64,000 bases of DNA. It comes from Nereocystis luetkeana (lineage: Eukaryota > Sar > Phaeophyceae > Laminariales > Laminariaceae). The DNA is taken from NCBI GenBank assembly GCA_031213475.1, contig JARUPZ010000001.1, forward strand, positions 20,676,933 through 20,740,932. The letters run 5' to 3'. A program made the translations under genes and the position numbers. Every line of letters begins with the position of its first letter. Position 1 is the first letter of the stretch. The notes beneath the pieces were generated by a model. The model had not been told where the DNA came from and searched no databases. It saw only the letters and a list, made by a program, of their open reading frames with translations. Shown in pieces: positions 42,772 to 54,382 of this stretch.

Positions 42772-45702
42772 TACCTGGTACTCTGTATCTGCAGTTTTTT
42801 ATTTTATTTTTTCTACCCCGAACAGGGTGAGCTCTTGATACACGGTTAAGCATACAGGGGGGGTGGCTCGCAGTATGTATGTTTTTGACAACATCAATAA
42901 AGGGCGTTTATGGGCTATATAAAATACTACACACTCCCGTAAAACTGTACCAGGTACCTGGTAGGCCGTATGGCAAAATCCTTAGGGACCATTTCGTACA
43001 TCTCTCTTCCTATCCTTTCGAGTCATGATAACGCGTTGAAAAGCGACATATCAGAATGTACCACACACACCGTATGCACACGTCGAGTACCAGGTATCTG
43101 GTATTCATACGGGGCATACTACGGTGATGAAGCTGGGTATAAATGACGAGTTTTAGTCGAAGGCCACATATCATACGTGGAGGATGTATCCACAGTATAT
43201 ACAGTATTCATACCACTATCAATATAACCGTTCATGGGACTGAAGGTCGCACGGCAAAAGCTCTCTAGATCCTTGGGTCCATCGCTCCTCTTGCTTTCAC
43301 AAGCGTGGAGACGTTTAACTTTGGCCCCACACATCCCTACACACGTACGGGATGAGTGTCCCCTACTACCGGAGCAAAGTAATGTTGTTGGGAAGCCGTT
43401 CACCTGTGCAGTGTACGGCATGTTACTATTCGGGGGTAGATGAAAGCTATGTTGAAACAACTGAGGGCACACAACGAGAGTCATAGCGGGTTGTTATGGT
43501 CTCCAAGTACCCGATACGCTGGAATTCCACTTGTTTCACCCGTTCGGGTCTTCTCACCCGGTACGTTGGCATTTCACTGGCTTTCCCTGGTCTTTTGACC
43601 CGGTACGTGGCCATAGGAAACACCCATACTCATTAGCTTCCGCGCACATAATTAGTCCGTCAATTATAAGAAATAAGAACGGACAACCCAGGCGATGGGA
43701 ATGTTTGCAAAACTGTGATATGAGGTGATCGTGTTCTTTCTATAATCCCACGTTCCATCTTCCATACTATGTTATGGGATATTGCATACATCCACATGTT
43801 TTCGGTGTTGCCTGCCTTGTGGGACGGTTATTCGTGTGATATGCTGTTATGTATTCGCGCTGCCGATGGTGCTCTGCCTGTTGTTTCGTAAGGCTTTGAA
43901 GATACTTGTCTGGTCAATGCATGCAGGCATACTCGTTGCTCATGCTCCGTTTGCCTGTTGCTCGTGCTCGTATGTTCGCTCGTTTTTCATGATCGCACAC
44001 ACATGCATGTTCGTATGTTAATAAATGTCTGCATGCGATTGACCACATAATGTCTTCAAAACCAAATGCAACCGACAGGTGTCGATACAAGCCAAAGGTG
44101 CCGTACGTACTAATACACGCATGCTCTCGTGGACCATTTGCTCGGTTAGGTGATAACGGAAACTAACAATATCGAGCCGTACGCTGTTTGGGCGTACATA
44201 ACCACCCTTTAGAACGATGAACCCCTGGACAACAACGTGTATTGTCGGCTGGCAAACGTGGAACTTTCAATAAATCCACGTATATTGTGATGACTGTGGT
44301 AAATATCTCTCTAGGATCAAATAAAGGGCACAGACACTGGTTGTGCTGGATGTCGACGGGTAGAAATGATGGTTTAAGGTGAAGAACACATACAGTATAC
44401 CTGCAGAGTATGAGTGGAACACATACGGCCGCATTATCTTATTCATCCCGACTGCTGTAAAGTATGCATAGTATCTTCAGCATACCGAGCTGGTATCACA
44501 TCACACTGGATACGGCAGGCACGACGCACGCATTCCGTCCAAGAGCAAAGAGAGATAGCAATGCGACACCAACGAATAAATAAAACCTATCAACCTAGTG
44601 GCACCGGGCATATTAGTACTGGTAGTTACAAACCACCCGGCACTAGATTATTGACTACCAGGATGTCAACACAACAGTTTGTATCACAGAATCGGGAATC
44701 ACACACAAAAATAGTTGCTATCCCGTGATCACAGCGCCCGAAAATACTGGGGGATGCGTGAACAGTTACTTGATAGTACCATGCACGAATATTGGAAAAC
44801 CGTGAAAACAGGCGTTTTTTTCACATTCGTGCCGAAAGGACCTCGGAGCGCTGGCCTCTATCCGGAGCGCTTTGCCTGTAGCAAGGGTGACTGCTCTTCC
44901 AGAGCAAATTCATGCATCCTAAGCGGTGGATACGATATACACAATGCAAATCAAACTGAGGAGAGAAAACCTGGTAGTTTCCGATAGGAAAACAAAGCCC
45001 CTCCCCAGCGCGCATACCCATGCGCCGTCTTAGTTGCTGACCCAGTGAACGGAGAATCAACCGAGCTTGACTTTGTTCAAGTATCTGACATGGTTCCCAA
45101 TGACGATGGGGCATCTTCACCGTTTGAGTACTGCACTGCTGTACATGTACATAAGGTTGGCCCTAATTTCCAAGTGCTTCGTCCCCGCATTGGGAAGGCA
45201 CTTCTATAAATAAAGGCGAGGCCACAGATGCCCAATGCCCAAACTAAAGGTTCCCTTCATTTGCGAACGCGATCGTGACGTGGTTGAGCGTACCACGCAC
45301 CGGTTGTGTCGTCCGTCCCCAAGCATCGGGTGATCCGCCTGATCGGAGAAGAACGGTTATAGGAATTCTAGATTGCATAACTAATGACGGGAAACATGCT
45401 GCAGGCATGGTGTAACCGAGCAGGATACCTTCTTATTTGACTCTCCAAGATTAGTGGCCCAGTGTTGGAGACACGAAGCGAAAGGTGGGATTGGGATGCC
45501 AATGGGCAGTGGGAGGTTTCCCTACTGGGGGAGTGTTTGTCACCACCTTTCTACAACTACCTTCACGAAAACCGTTATACAAGGGGTACGATCTGGAAGT
45601 GGTGGTGGATGGATGACGTTTGAGGACTCAGTATTAGTTATAACACGAAAGGGTCTCACCAGCAGTGGACACTGTTCGGGCTGGGGGGGTGGCGTGAAGG
45701 TG
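42772..45702. other. LTR-element internal region, no coding sequence recognised
   Basis: About 2.9 kb with only short frames and no gag/pol motifs visible. Contains TACCAGGTACCTGGTA (42948-42963) and a related site near 43089, an A-family LINE scrap at 44322-44396, and repeated ACCCGGTACG motifs near 43510-43610. Confidence 0.5.
44322..44396 (+). mobile_element. LINE family A 3'-terminal scrap
   Basis: GGCACAGACACTGGTTGTGC, TGGATGTCGACGGGTAGAAA and GGTGAAGAACACATAC match the last ~75 bp of the family. Extreme 5' truncation. Confidence 0.8.
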
Positions 45703-46455
45703 GCGTGAACGTCAGCGCCTTCAAACGACTTACTTACTCGGAGTCATGTCAGTACCTTCAAACGTGGCGTGCACGTCAGTACCCTCAAACGACTTACTTA
45801 CTCGGAGCCACGTCAGTACCTTCAAACGTGGCGTGAACGTCAGTGCCTTCAAACGACTTACTTACTCGGAGGCACGTCAGTGAAGGTGGCGTGATCGTCA
45901 GGGCCTTCAAACGACTTACTTACTCGGAGTCATGTCAGTGCCTTCAAACGTGGCGTGAACGTCAGTGCCTTCAAACGACTTACTTACTCGGAGTCATGTC
46001 AGTACCTTCGAACGCGGCGTGAACGGCAGTTCCTTCAAACGACTTACTCACTCGGAGTCATGTCAGTACCTTCAAACGTGGCGTGAACGTCACTTCCTTC
46101 AAACAACTTACTTACTCGGAGTCACGTCAGTACCTGCAAACGTGGCGTGAATGCCAGGGCCTTCAAACGACTTGCTTACTCGGAGTCACGTCAGTACCTT
46201 CAAACGTGGCGTGAACGTCACTTCCTTCAAACAACTTACTTACTCGGAGTCACGTCAGTACCTGCAAACGTGGCGTGAATGCCAGGGCCTTCAAACGACT
46301 TGCTTACTCGGAGTCACGTCAGTACCTTCAAACGTGGCGTGAACGTCACTTCCTTCAAACAACTTACTTACTCGGAGTCACGTCAGTACCTGCAAACGTG
46401 GCGTGAATGCCAGGGCCTTCAAACGACTTGCTTACTCGGAGTCACGTCAGTACTT
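45703..46455. repeat. 64-bp minisatellite with 128-bp higher-order unit
   Basis: About twelve 64-bp units with core CTTCAAACGACTTACTTACT, then CGGAGTCACGTCAGTACCTT. Units start near 45712, 45776, 45840, then after one short unit at 64-bp steps to about 46409. From 46153 a 128-bp pair (GACTTGC type then AACTTAC type) repeats almost perfectly, a later round of amplification. 128 is not a multiple of 3, so the apparent proteins are not conserved frames. Confidence 0.92.
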
Positions 46456-46586
46456 GAGGGGGTGGCGGGAACGTCTGAACCTTCAAACGAATTACTTTCT
46501 TGGAGTCAAACGTCAGTATCTTCAAACGACCACAGTAGGGGTGCACCAAACGTTCCTGAGCGAAGTTTAACACAGAGCTTGCAAAT

Positions 46587-46802
46587 ATGAGTTTCGACGA
46601 AATCCTCGATTGCACTGCTGGTGTTGGGGTATTAGCAGACAAACTCAAGATCTTCCATGAGCGGCCGGAGCACATGAGGCGTGAATTCAAGATCTTCCAT
46701 GAGCGGCCGAACCACATGAGGCGCGAATTCGTCCAACTTCGTGGCGGAGAGGCAGCAGATGTTCTGGAGGCTGAGAGGGATACTCAAGAAACAGCAGGAT
46801 GA
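46587..46802 (+). CDS. Small ORF (71 codons) with a duplicated 14-residue unit
   Basis: Starts MSFDEILDCTAGVGVLADKL and contains KIFHERPEHMRREF directly followed by KIFHERPNHMRREF, from a 42-bp in-frame tandem duplication (46646-46729). Charged, possibly helical. Lies in the LTR-element interior about 380 bp before the right LTR. No homologue recognised; it may be a relic of the element's protein or chance. Confidence 0.25.
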   Translation: MSFDEILDCTAGVGVLADKLKIFHERPEHMRREFKIFHERPNHMRREFVQLRGGEAADVLEAERDTQETAG

Positions 46803-47182
46803 AAAGAGCCCCAGAAGAGCGCGGGACGACGCGGCAACTTAGAGGAGTTCCCCGGGTGAGTAGACGCTGGGGGGTAACAGGGTCCTGATCAAGGAGGCGG
46901 CCAGCAAACGCGGAAGGGAAGGCATCCACGCGAATCGGGCGCACAAGCATTGGACCGGGGCGTCGCGAATCACTACCGTCGAGCAGCGGAAGGCGTAGGA
47001 GCCGCGTCACGAGCATCTGGGATGTCCGTACGTGACCGAAGCTCGTTAATCGTCGAATGGATAAGGAAGGACGCGGCAGCCGGTTCGTCGGGGATATGGA
47101 GGAGGAGTTGCCCACGCTGTTACCGGGTAGTGGCCGGGATACCCGCTGTGCACCGACGATAGTTATGCGTCGGGCAGGGGGG

Positions 47183-47724
47183 TGTTGCAGCGCTACGGGC
47201 CCCAGGAGTCGTCCAGGTGAGCGACGGGGTATTCTGTGATGTACGTCGACTGACCTGAACAGTGACGCACGGAGGGTGCATCGTGTAAGGCAGCGATAAA
47301 GCCGTAGCATGGCTCGCTGTCATATCGATGTAGGTATACAATGGAGTGTCCCCGGCGGGGGAGGCCATTGTCTGGGTCATGGAAACCCCGTATCGGCTGT
47401 AATGGTCGATACGGGTGCTCTGTGGCCCTACCTGGGGTTAGTCAATCCCATCAAAGGACGAAAGAAACAAGTCAAACCATATCCTGTTCACACACCGTGC
47501 ATGATTATCGCCTATCACGTGCCTGTCTGTTAATCACACGTCGCACCTGCAGAGCAATACCAACACTCAACTCGTGTGGCGCCTGGCCACCCCGTGGCCA
47601 GAGAGGATTCAGGAGCGAGGAACGGAGGAAATCCCCAGAAGGACTCTCTCAACGAACGACAAGAGCTGGCTATCGAGGTGAGACCGGGTCGATAGCGGCA
47701 CACAAGAGGGAGGCAGCTGTAACA
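47183..47724 (+). repeat. Right LTR (542 bp)
   Basis: Same ends as the left LTR, preceded by the purine-rich GGGCAGGGGGG. Differs from the left copy by about 20 substitutions and small insertions (CT, G). Confidence 0.88.
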
Positions 47725-47897
47725 TTGTTTGGTGGATGCAAACAATGATATTCGAAGGATGTTCCTGTGATGCAGTCGGCTTCACGAGCGAAATAAGGGT
47801 AAATTAGATGGATAGTTTTTTATCTCTACTTGTTGACTTTGATTGTATGATTGCTTTTATTTCACCGCCCCACGCCCCACCTCCTCGATTGCACCGG

Positions 47898-48367
47898 GAA
47901 TACGCACAGCCTCCTCTCTCTTTCCTTTTTATTCATCGAGAGAGACGACCTGAAGGTTTGTCCTCCCACCTTCCGCATCACCACGCCTCAACACCCCGCC
48001 TGAGGACCGGTCACGCCGCTCAAACACAACAGTGGAGAGAAATGTACATGTAACCGCGGGTACCCGGGTACCCGCGGTACAGGAGAATACACGCAGCCTC
48101 CTCTCTTTCGCAGTATTATCCATCGAGAGAGATGAAATAAAGTCTGGTCCCGCCTCACTACGCCTCGGCACCCCGCCTGAGAACCATTCACGCCGCTCAA
48201 ACCCAAGAGTGGAACAAACTGTACACGTAACCCCGGGTACCCGGGAACCCGGGAACCCGGGTACCCGGGATACCCAGTACCGCGGGAACCCCGGACGGTA
48301 CTGGTCAAATCCCACCGAAAGCGGTACTGGTCCCGGTTCCGATTTTTAATCCGGGTGCCATCTCTAC
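47898..48367 (+). repeat. Two ~187-bp tandem units ending in GGGTACCC-rich repeat copy 2
   Basis: GCCTCCTCTCTTTC, ATCGAGAGAGA, CCCGCCTGAGRACC and CACGCCGCTCAAAC recur with a 187-bp offset (47909 and 48096). Each unit ends in GGGTACCCGGG-type repeats. The last part (48222-48367) is the inverted partner of 31741-31880. Confidence 0.7.
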
Positions 48368-49450
48368 TGGCATGCTGACACCGGACGAGTTCGTCGATCG
48401 GAAATAATCGTCCACCCGGCACAGAAGCCAAACGTGCCCCGAGCAAAAGCCAAATGTGGGTAGCCAAATGTGGGGAGGACCCCCAGGTTCGACTCGACAT
48501 CTATGGCACTTCCCTTTCTTACAAGGGTAGCGTGTAGGACACGCCTGGTTTTGGTATAGGATCGGTATGGACGATCCCACGAAACGACCATCGATGATGA
48601 TGGAGAGGAAGTGTATGCGTGCAAGGCACGGGCCTTGCATTCCAATCTGCAGTGACTAGTTGTCACGGGGCAATGTCACTGCCGACGACATCTCTACTGA
48701 CAATAACAAATAGTCCAGGAATATGGGTGACCACAGTCGTACAATAATATACGGATATCCACGACCTCGGCGAATGGTGGGACCTCCGAGGGACAATACC
48801 CATGCGACGGCCTGGTCGAGAACCTGGAACCCACATTTCACGCAACATTGACAGGGAGTCCGATCGAATCGGGCTCGCTAGAATACTTGCAGTCTTTAGG
48901 GGAGAAGTATCTAGACCCGTTTTGCTTTTCTACAGGGGTGTCCTTCGAGGTTTTTACGATGTTGTCATTGCTGACAAAACAATCAACAAGGCACTTTCAT
49001 ATATATATCGACGCTTCAGCCGAACAAATGGCCTATTTTTCAGAGAAATCGCGTCCGAAACTGAATAGAGGAGACTTGAGTGTATCGACAATTTTGTTCA
49101 ATGCTATCCTGAAGAAACGGCAAACGGCGTTGCAGGTCTCTCGAGGAATGGCTGGTGGGACTCCAAGAAAACCCTGATTCGCCCGTTTCCCTGATCAAAC
49201 ACGCTTGCGAAGTGCTGAAATCTCGATTTCCCGAAACCAAACCTGGTTCGCCATTAGAGATGGCGTTAGTGCCAATAAAAAAAGCGCCAGAAACCGTACG
49301 AAACCGCGGTTTTGTGCAGTTGATTCATACGGTGCGCCGTACAGAAACAGCGGCCGAGCTTGTGCCCCGAGCAAAAGCCTGAGGTGTCAGCGTATGGACG
49401 TTGATATCCGTATCTGTGTTGATGTGAAGTAACTTAACTCGAACTTACTA
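48368..49450. other. No gene recognised
   Basis: Overlapping frames of up to 111 codons without recognisable domains. At 49295-49380 AAACCGCGGTTTTGTGCAGT and CGTACAGAAACAGCGG resemble the flank of the CCGCACC array at 50250. Confidence 0.4.
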
Positions 49451-49555
49451 TTACGGGGGACCATAGTTAATAGGACCTATGGTATACATAAAAACCTACA
49501 TATGTAACCATTTTTACTGACAATATTTGGTCCTATTAACTATGGTCCCCCGTAA
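49451..49555. mobile_element. TA-flanked MITE (family 2), copy e
   Basis: 105 bp between TA sites 49449-49450 and 49556-49557; near-perfect ends TTACGGGGGACCATAGTTAA and TTAACTATGGTCCCCCGTAA. Best-preserved copy. Confidence 0.9.
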
Positions 49556-49839
49556 TAAGTATCCCGTGATAGGTGCGGAGAGATACGATATGCGGCGAGA
49601 CTCGAGTTTGTTCTATCTTGCCGACGCACTGTATTCAACTTATTTCTATCATACTGATGGTAACGCAGGGTAGCTAGCTTACCACCATAGGTATCAGGTA
49701 ATGTTACATAGAACGTTACGAGTACGATACATAGAACGTTGCAGGGACATTGCTAGGAACGTTTCAGGGAACTTTGACGGGCTGCTGTAGAATAAGCCTG
49801 CCCGTAGGATGGGCATTGTCTTGTGATCAGGTGATAGCA

Positions 49840-49925
49840 TCGCCCACCTCGATCACTCCACTCCACGACTCCACTCCTCACTCTCCACTCCTCCACTCCT
49901 TATTTCTCCTTCCCTCTTCTCCTCT
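49840..49925. repeat. CTCCACTC-rich pyrimidine tract
   Basis: Irregular repeats of CACTCCACTCC and CTCCACTCCT. Confidence 0.6.
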
Positions 49926-50219
49926 TGATCTCTGATATCACGATTCCTTCTTTAATGGCCACTTGAGCGCCAATTTCAAACCATATTATTTCTTCATCAC
50001 GAGTGTTCTTCACAGACACTTCGATGCCACCTTTGTCATCTCTCTTCACAGAAACAGAGCCTCGACACATGCATTAAATAACAAGAATCCTCATCAAACT
50101 TGAAAACCGGATGGATGTTCTTCGTAATCCCTGTAGAACTTGACGAACCGATGGAGATATCGTTCCGTGGTGCCAGCCGGTGTGTAGCTGGTTGACGAGG
50201 CTTATAACCCGAAGGAATA

Positions 50220-50790
50220 ATTCATGTATGTGTCGAGGCTCTGTCTCTGTGTACGAAACCGCGGTTTTGTACGGTTCATTCATACGGTGCACCGTAGAGA
50301 AACAACGGTTTCGTTGGTGCCCCGATAAAAAGCCTGAGAACCGTAAGAAACAGCGGTTTCATACGGTTTGTATCTACGGTGCACCGGAGAGACAAGTGTG
50401 TGTTGTACGATTTTTTTCCTTCGGGGATTGACACTGCACCGTAGCAAAAAACGATTCTACGGGGAACCGAATCGAACCGAACCGGACCGTAGGATACATC
50501 ACAAAACCGAACCGCACGTAAGCTTTCCGTTTTTCCATAACCGCACCAAACCGCACGGTAGGATTTCCGATTGTTGAAAACCGCACCGAACCGCACCGTA
50601 GGATTCATCACAAAACCGAACCGCCCCGTAGGATTGACGATATTTCTCTAAAACCGCACCGAACCGCACTGTAGGATTTACGATTTCTGAAAACCGCACC
50701 GAACCACACCGTAAGATTACCGATTTTCAAAAACCGCATCAAACCGAACCATGGGATTTTCGTTTAGAAAAAACCGCACCGTGCACGGAC
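50220..50790. repeat. Second CCGCACCGAACCGCACCG array with palindromic flank
   Basis: From about 50440 to 50785, six to seven units of about 45 bp with the core AAAACCGCACCGAACCGCAC, then CGTAGGATT. The left flank (50250-50400) has self-complementary pieces AAACCGCGGTTTTGTACGGT and TACGGTGCACCGTAGAGAAA. Same family as 27980-28320. Confidence 0.75.
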
Positions 50791-51019
50791 AGATAACCGT
50801 GAATGCCCCTCCTATTTGTTTTTCAATATATGCATTTGTATCAATACCTTTTGTAGGGCTGGGCCCTGTTAGCTCTAGCCTGTACAGTATGTACTGGCTT
50901 TGTCGTATGCCACAGTGTACTGGACTCGACCAGTGTACTGCTTTTTTTGTGGTGGTCGCGGAGGTCCGTTTCTACACGTTGGGGCTTCACTCTTTTTTAT
51001 GTTTTTAAGGATCACTTCC

Positions 51020-51322
51020 ACTTTCCAAGCTTAACTCGTAGGAGGTTTTACCCTCGATGACCTCCTTCTAGACAAGCCGTGGTCACAGGTGTCTACCCTT
51101 CTCCCCCCGGTACGCGCCTTAACGTTTTGTCGAGCATAGGGTTCAGCATTCCCACTGTCCGTCGATTTTCATCGAATGTATCTAACTCACGCTCTCGCGT
51201 TTTCCGCTAATCAATTTCTTCCATGCAAGAAAAGCCCATACGAGCATGCACTCGGTGGAGCTTGAACCCACGAAAATGAGCTTGACAGGCACGCGGACTG
51301 CCTACCAAGCCCCAGGGGCCGG
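51020..51322 (-). mobile_element. tRNA-derived SINE, type 2
   Basis: Minus strand: a tRNA-like head at about 51322-51240 with D-arm-like GGCTTGGTAGGCAG and T-arm GTGGGTTCAAGCTCCAC. The body shares ordered blocks with type 1 (TGGTCACA, CTTCTCCCCCCGGTACGCGCC, CGTCGATTTTCATCGAAT, TAACTCACGCT) but not its head. Probably a related family with a swapped tRNA head. Confidence 0.65.
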
Positions 51323-53527
51323 AGGTAAGCATTACGTCGTTTTGAGACCAATTCAGGTGCTATTTGGTAGTAGACTGATAAAATAAGATAATTAAAAAAA
51401 CGAAGCGTATGAAGACAGGGATGTGCGGAACTACGGCACACTGCAGCTCGAAGCCTATATACCGAAATGGTGGGACACGGGTTCAAAAACATGTTTGAAG
51501 TGCGCCATACCGAATCGCTTCGATTGGAGAAATGGCCTCAGAGACATAAGTATTGACGTAGTACCTGCATATCCATTAATATTCTTTGAAACATACATGA
51601 CTTTCACTCAAATTATCCTTCGCGATATCCTAAGGTCTTGTGTGCTTCGCCTCCCGCTGTGACTGCTCCAGCCGCTCCCGATTCCATTCTCGATCGAGAT
51701 CCGATACAACCTCCACACCAGGAGCAGCAGCAGCCGGAGTAGCAGCTGTGGCGGGCCTCGACTCCACCAAGGGGCCTCGGCTCTAGGTGCACTGTTGATT
51801 GATCTCTAAAGGTAAACACCCAACTGGTACGGGACCGCGTGGTTGACTCCAGACAATAACACGTAACTCCTTATGCATATTATATATTCGTGCTGTAGAG
51901 CTGACTCGCCTCATGTGGAGCTACATCTAACGAGTGGCATTGGTGGGGTACGCTTTTCCCTGATATCCCAATACCCTACTACCAGAATCCCTGTTCAGCA
52001 TGGAACTCGTCAATCTACGATAGATCTTATGGATCGTGTTCTTGAGCACAATCAACATCCCCCCTGTTCACTATACACGACCATACTCCAATACCCCCCC
52101 TGGTCGGTAACACTATACACGACCCTACTAATGCGCCCCCTCCTCCGGTGCATGGCAAGGCACGAAATTGCAACGTTGATAGATCGCAATATAAGAATCA
52201 CCTCATACCAAACTCAGAAACTCAAAAATCCAATCTGCAACTCAAAAATCAAATCCTCGAATCAACACTTAAAATCCTCATCTCATTATTTAAACGATCG
52301 AATCAACAGCCTCTCTGTTCCAAACATGTAAAACTCTTAAATCCAATGCCAGGTAAAACGGCATTCTTCTCGGGATCCAGCCAGGTAAAACATCATTTTT
52401 CCGTGGGATTGATCCAAATATATTCGTCCACTCTTTACAATAAAAGCACGAATAAATCCTCCCTGATTATCCTCGATCACTTGGCTACCATGGTATACTA
52501 GTACCCAGTACGGTGCCGACGTAGTTGAATAAGGAAAAGGATACAAGAGGGTAACCGCACAAATTCCATTCACGTGCATTCTACAATACTTCAAGAAGAC
52601 GTCAAATCCCGTTCGACAAATATTGCGTATCATACGCAGTCAACGGAATAAATCATAACCCCCCAAGAATATAACTTATTTATCCAAAGCACTACCCAAA
52701 CCATCACAAGTCAGAAAACAGACTCATATGGACCGCACACGCCCCCAGGCGCTTCCTAGTCTCACTCCATCCTCATCTAAAACCTAAATCACAAAATTCA
52801 TCAGAAAAATACCACAGGAGTGGTCATGCCAATCAAAATAAAATAAGGCCAAGAAATTTAAGGCTAGAGATCGAGAGGAACCCCGTTCCTCCAGACAAAA
52901 GAGTCTCCCTTTATCCCCTACCCCCGCCATAGATACACAGATCGCGACGGTAATGCGAGATAGCACATAGGTTTCCCCCCTAGAAATTGTTTGACGTTGA
53001 GACCACTCGGAAAAAAACAAAAAATCTCGTGGAATCCAAATCGACCAGAAACACATTTCAAAAACAAAAAACGATGAAATCATTCATCCAGATTCACAGG
53101 CAATCACATTTCATTAAAAACCACCCCGACACCCCAGACACTACTACTGCTGTTGCCTCCGCCATGGCTGCCCTTCCGTCCGGTCTCGTGGCGTCGCCGC
53201 AGCTCGGGTCATCCAGCTTATCCTCCTGGGTGAATCAAACGTCGCCTCCGCGACACACACTAGGGATGGGAGTAGGTTTAGCAATCTGGGAGCAGGGAAC
53301 CTTAACCCTTAGGGATGGTTTTGACTTGAAAAATTCCTAGAGTGGTCTGCACTTCGGAATCGTCGTCCGCAACTGAGAAATTTCCTGAGTTTTTGCCCGT
53401 TTTGGCTGCGGCTTGAGGTGAGGGTTAGAGTCAGGGGTTGGGTTGCGTCTTCGCCCGTACCTTCATCCCAACAGGAACCAGAACACCTGAACAGCCTAGC
53501 AACCTAAATACCCCTTCTCCCGTATTG
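51323..53527. other. No gene recognised
   Basis: A/T-rich from about 52150 with repeated AACTCAAAAATC and ATCCTC-like pieces. Frames of up to 152 codons have no recognisable domain. A GC-rich open stretch at 53150-53250 (MAALPSGLVASPQLGSSSLS) is not supported further. Confidence 0.4.
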
Positions 53528-53530
53528 TTA

Positions 53531-53620
53531 CCCCTTTTAGCACCGCAGTCACGTTTTGGGGACAAACTACTTAAAATGTGACTGGTTTGTCCCCAAAACG
53601 GGACTGCGGTTCTAAAGGGG
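53531..53620. mobile_element. TTAA MITE (family 1), copy h
   Basis: CCCCTTTTAGCACCGCAGTC to CGGGACTGCGGTTCTAAAGGG; flanking target sites mutated (GTTA left, GGAT right). Confidence 0.82.
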
Positions 53621-53799
53621 GGATGGGGTGTTTTTCTCTTCCCATGTGTTGACAGCATACCAACTCCTCTTTACCACTAAAGTTCCAAATGTCACTACAA
53701 ATAAACAGATGCTTGTCAACGAGAATATCTGGTCCCACATCAAATCCATGCATTCCTCGACTGCTACGGGAAATAGTGGAAAACGCGCGATCGGTTCAC

Positions 53800-53890
53800 A
53801 CAGCTTACAAAGTTGAGTATCTATCGATCTGCCGATCGGTTGATCTCACAGTTGACGTACTCTTTTAGTTTCTTATAAAATATACCCGGA
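53800..53890 (+). repeat. Dispersed repeat with TCACAGTTGACGTA core, copy 2
   Basis: Weak relative of 7480-7560 and 55660-55755 (AAAGTTGAGTATC, GATCTCACAGTTGACGTA, TTATAAAATAT). Confidence 0.4.
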
Positions 53891-54044
53891 TGTTTTTCTT
53901 TCCGTTCTACTTCTGCTTCTTCCGTACTCTTATTTAGTATTGCCCCGTTCGCATACGAACATCTCGCCTTTTGGTACGTATCAAGTAGCATGGGTGGTCT
54001 TACACATCAACTCAAAAAATCGAAAACGAGATGTCCGCATGCCG

Positions 54045-54382
54045 GTCGCCCCGGTGGTTCAAGTGGTTAACCTCGAATTCTACTTGTTTGAGTCCTGGGT
54101 TCGAGCCCCAGGTGGGTCGGACCTTTGACTTTATTTGCAAAAATAAAAATAAAAACGATTCAATTGTTGAGAGCGCCTTGCAGCGTGGGTAGGCACAATT
54201 CGATGCGAGTCGACGAGGGAAGAAAAGGCTGAAATCTTCTCGTGATAAAAATTGAAGGCACGTACCGTAGCGGGAAGGGGGTAGAAGAGCCTGCTATGTG
54301 ACCCCGGATCTGAGTTACGAGTTGGAAGGAAGGAGAGAGAAGATGTGCGAAGATAATGAATGGGATGAGAAAAAAAAAAAAA
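54045..54382 (+). mobile_element. tRNA-derived SINE (type 1), best-preserved copy
   Basis: Complete from GTCGCCCCGGTGGTTCAAGT through box-B GGGTTCGAGCCCC, spacer, GATTCAATTGTTGAGAGCGC, GCGAGTCGACGAGGGAAGAA, GACCCCGGATCTGAGTTACG and GAATGGGATGAG to a poly-A tail at 54370-54382. A possible ATGCCG direct repeat (54039-54044 and 54404-54409) is short and not certain. Confidence 0.9.

Larger units (their letters stand above)
32097..47724. mobile_element. LTR retrotransposon with two LTRs, filled with nested insertions
   Basis: Two ~540-bp direct repeats about 15 kb apart start TGTTGCAGC and end GCTGTAACA. Immediately inside the left LTR is TGGTGAACCC, placed like a primer-binding site; immediately inside the right LTR is a purine-rich GGGCAGGGGGG, placed like a polypurine tract. 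Outside, TTGT occurs on both sides (32093-32096 and 47725-47728), a possible 4-bp target duplication. Removing the LINE insertions (about 33.0-42.77 kb) leaves a ~6-kb element, normal for this class. No gag, protease, integrase or LTR-type reverse transcriptase is recognisable in the remainder, so it is non-autonomous or heavily decayed. LTR divergence is about 3.7% by eye (about 20 substitutions). Confidence 0.8.

Noticed and set aside
45703..46455. CRISPR-like array
   Set aside because: Repeats abut without unique spacers and the surrounding DNA is eukaryotic; it is a tandem minisatellite.
45965..46590. Repetitive proteins from the 64-bp array
   Set aside because: The repeat period is not a multiple of three and frames change between units; it is non-coding minisatellite.
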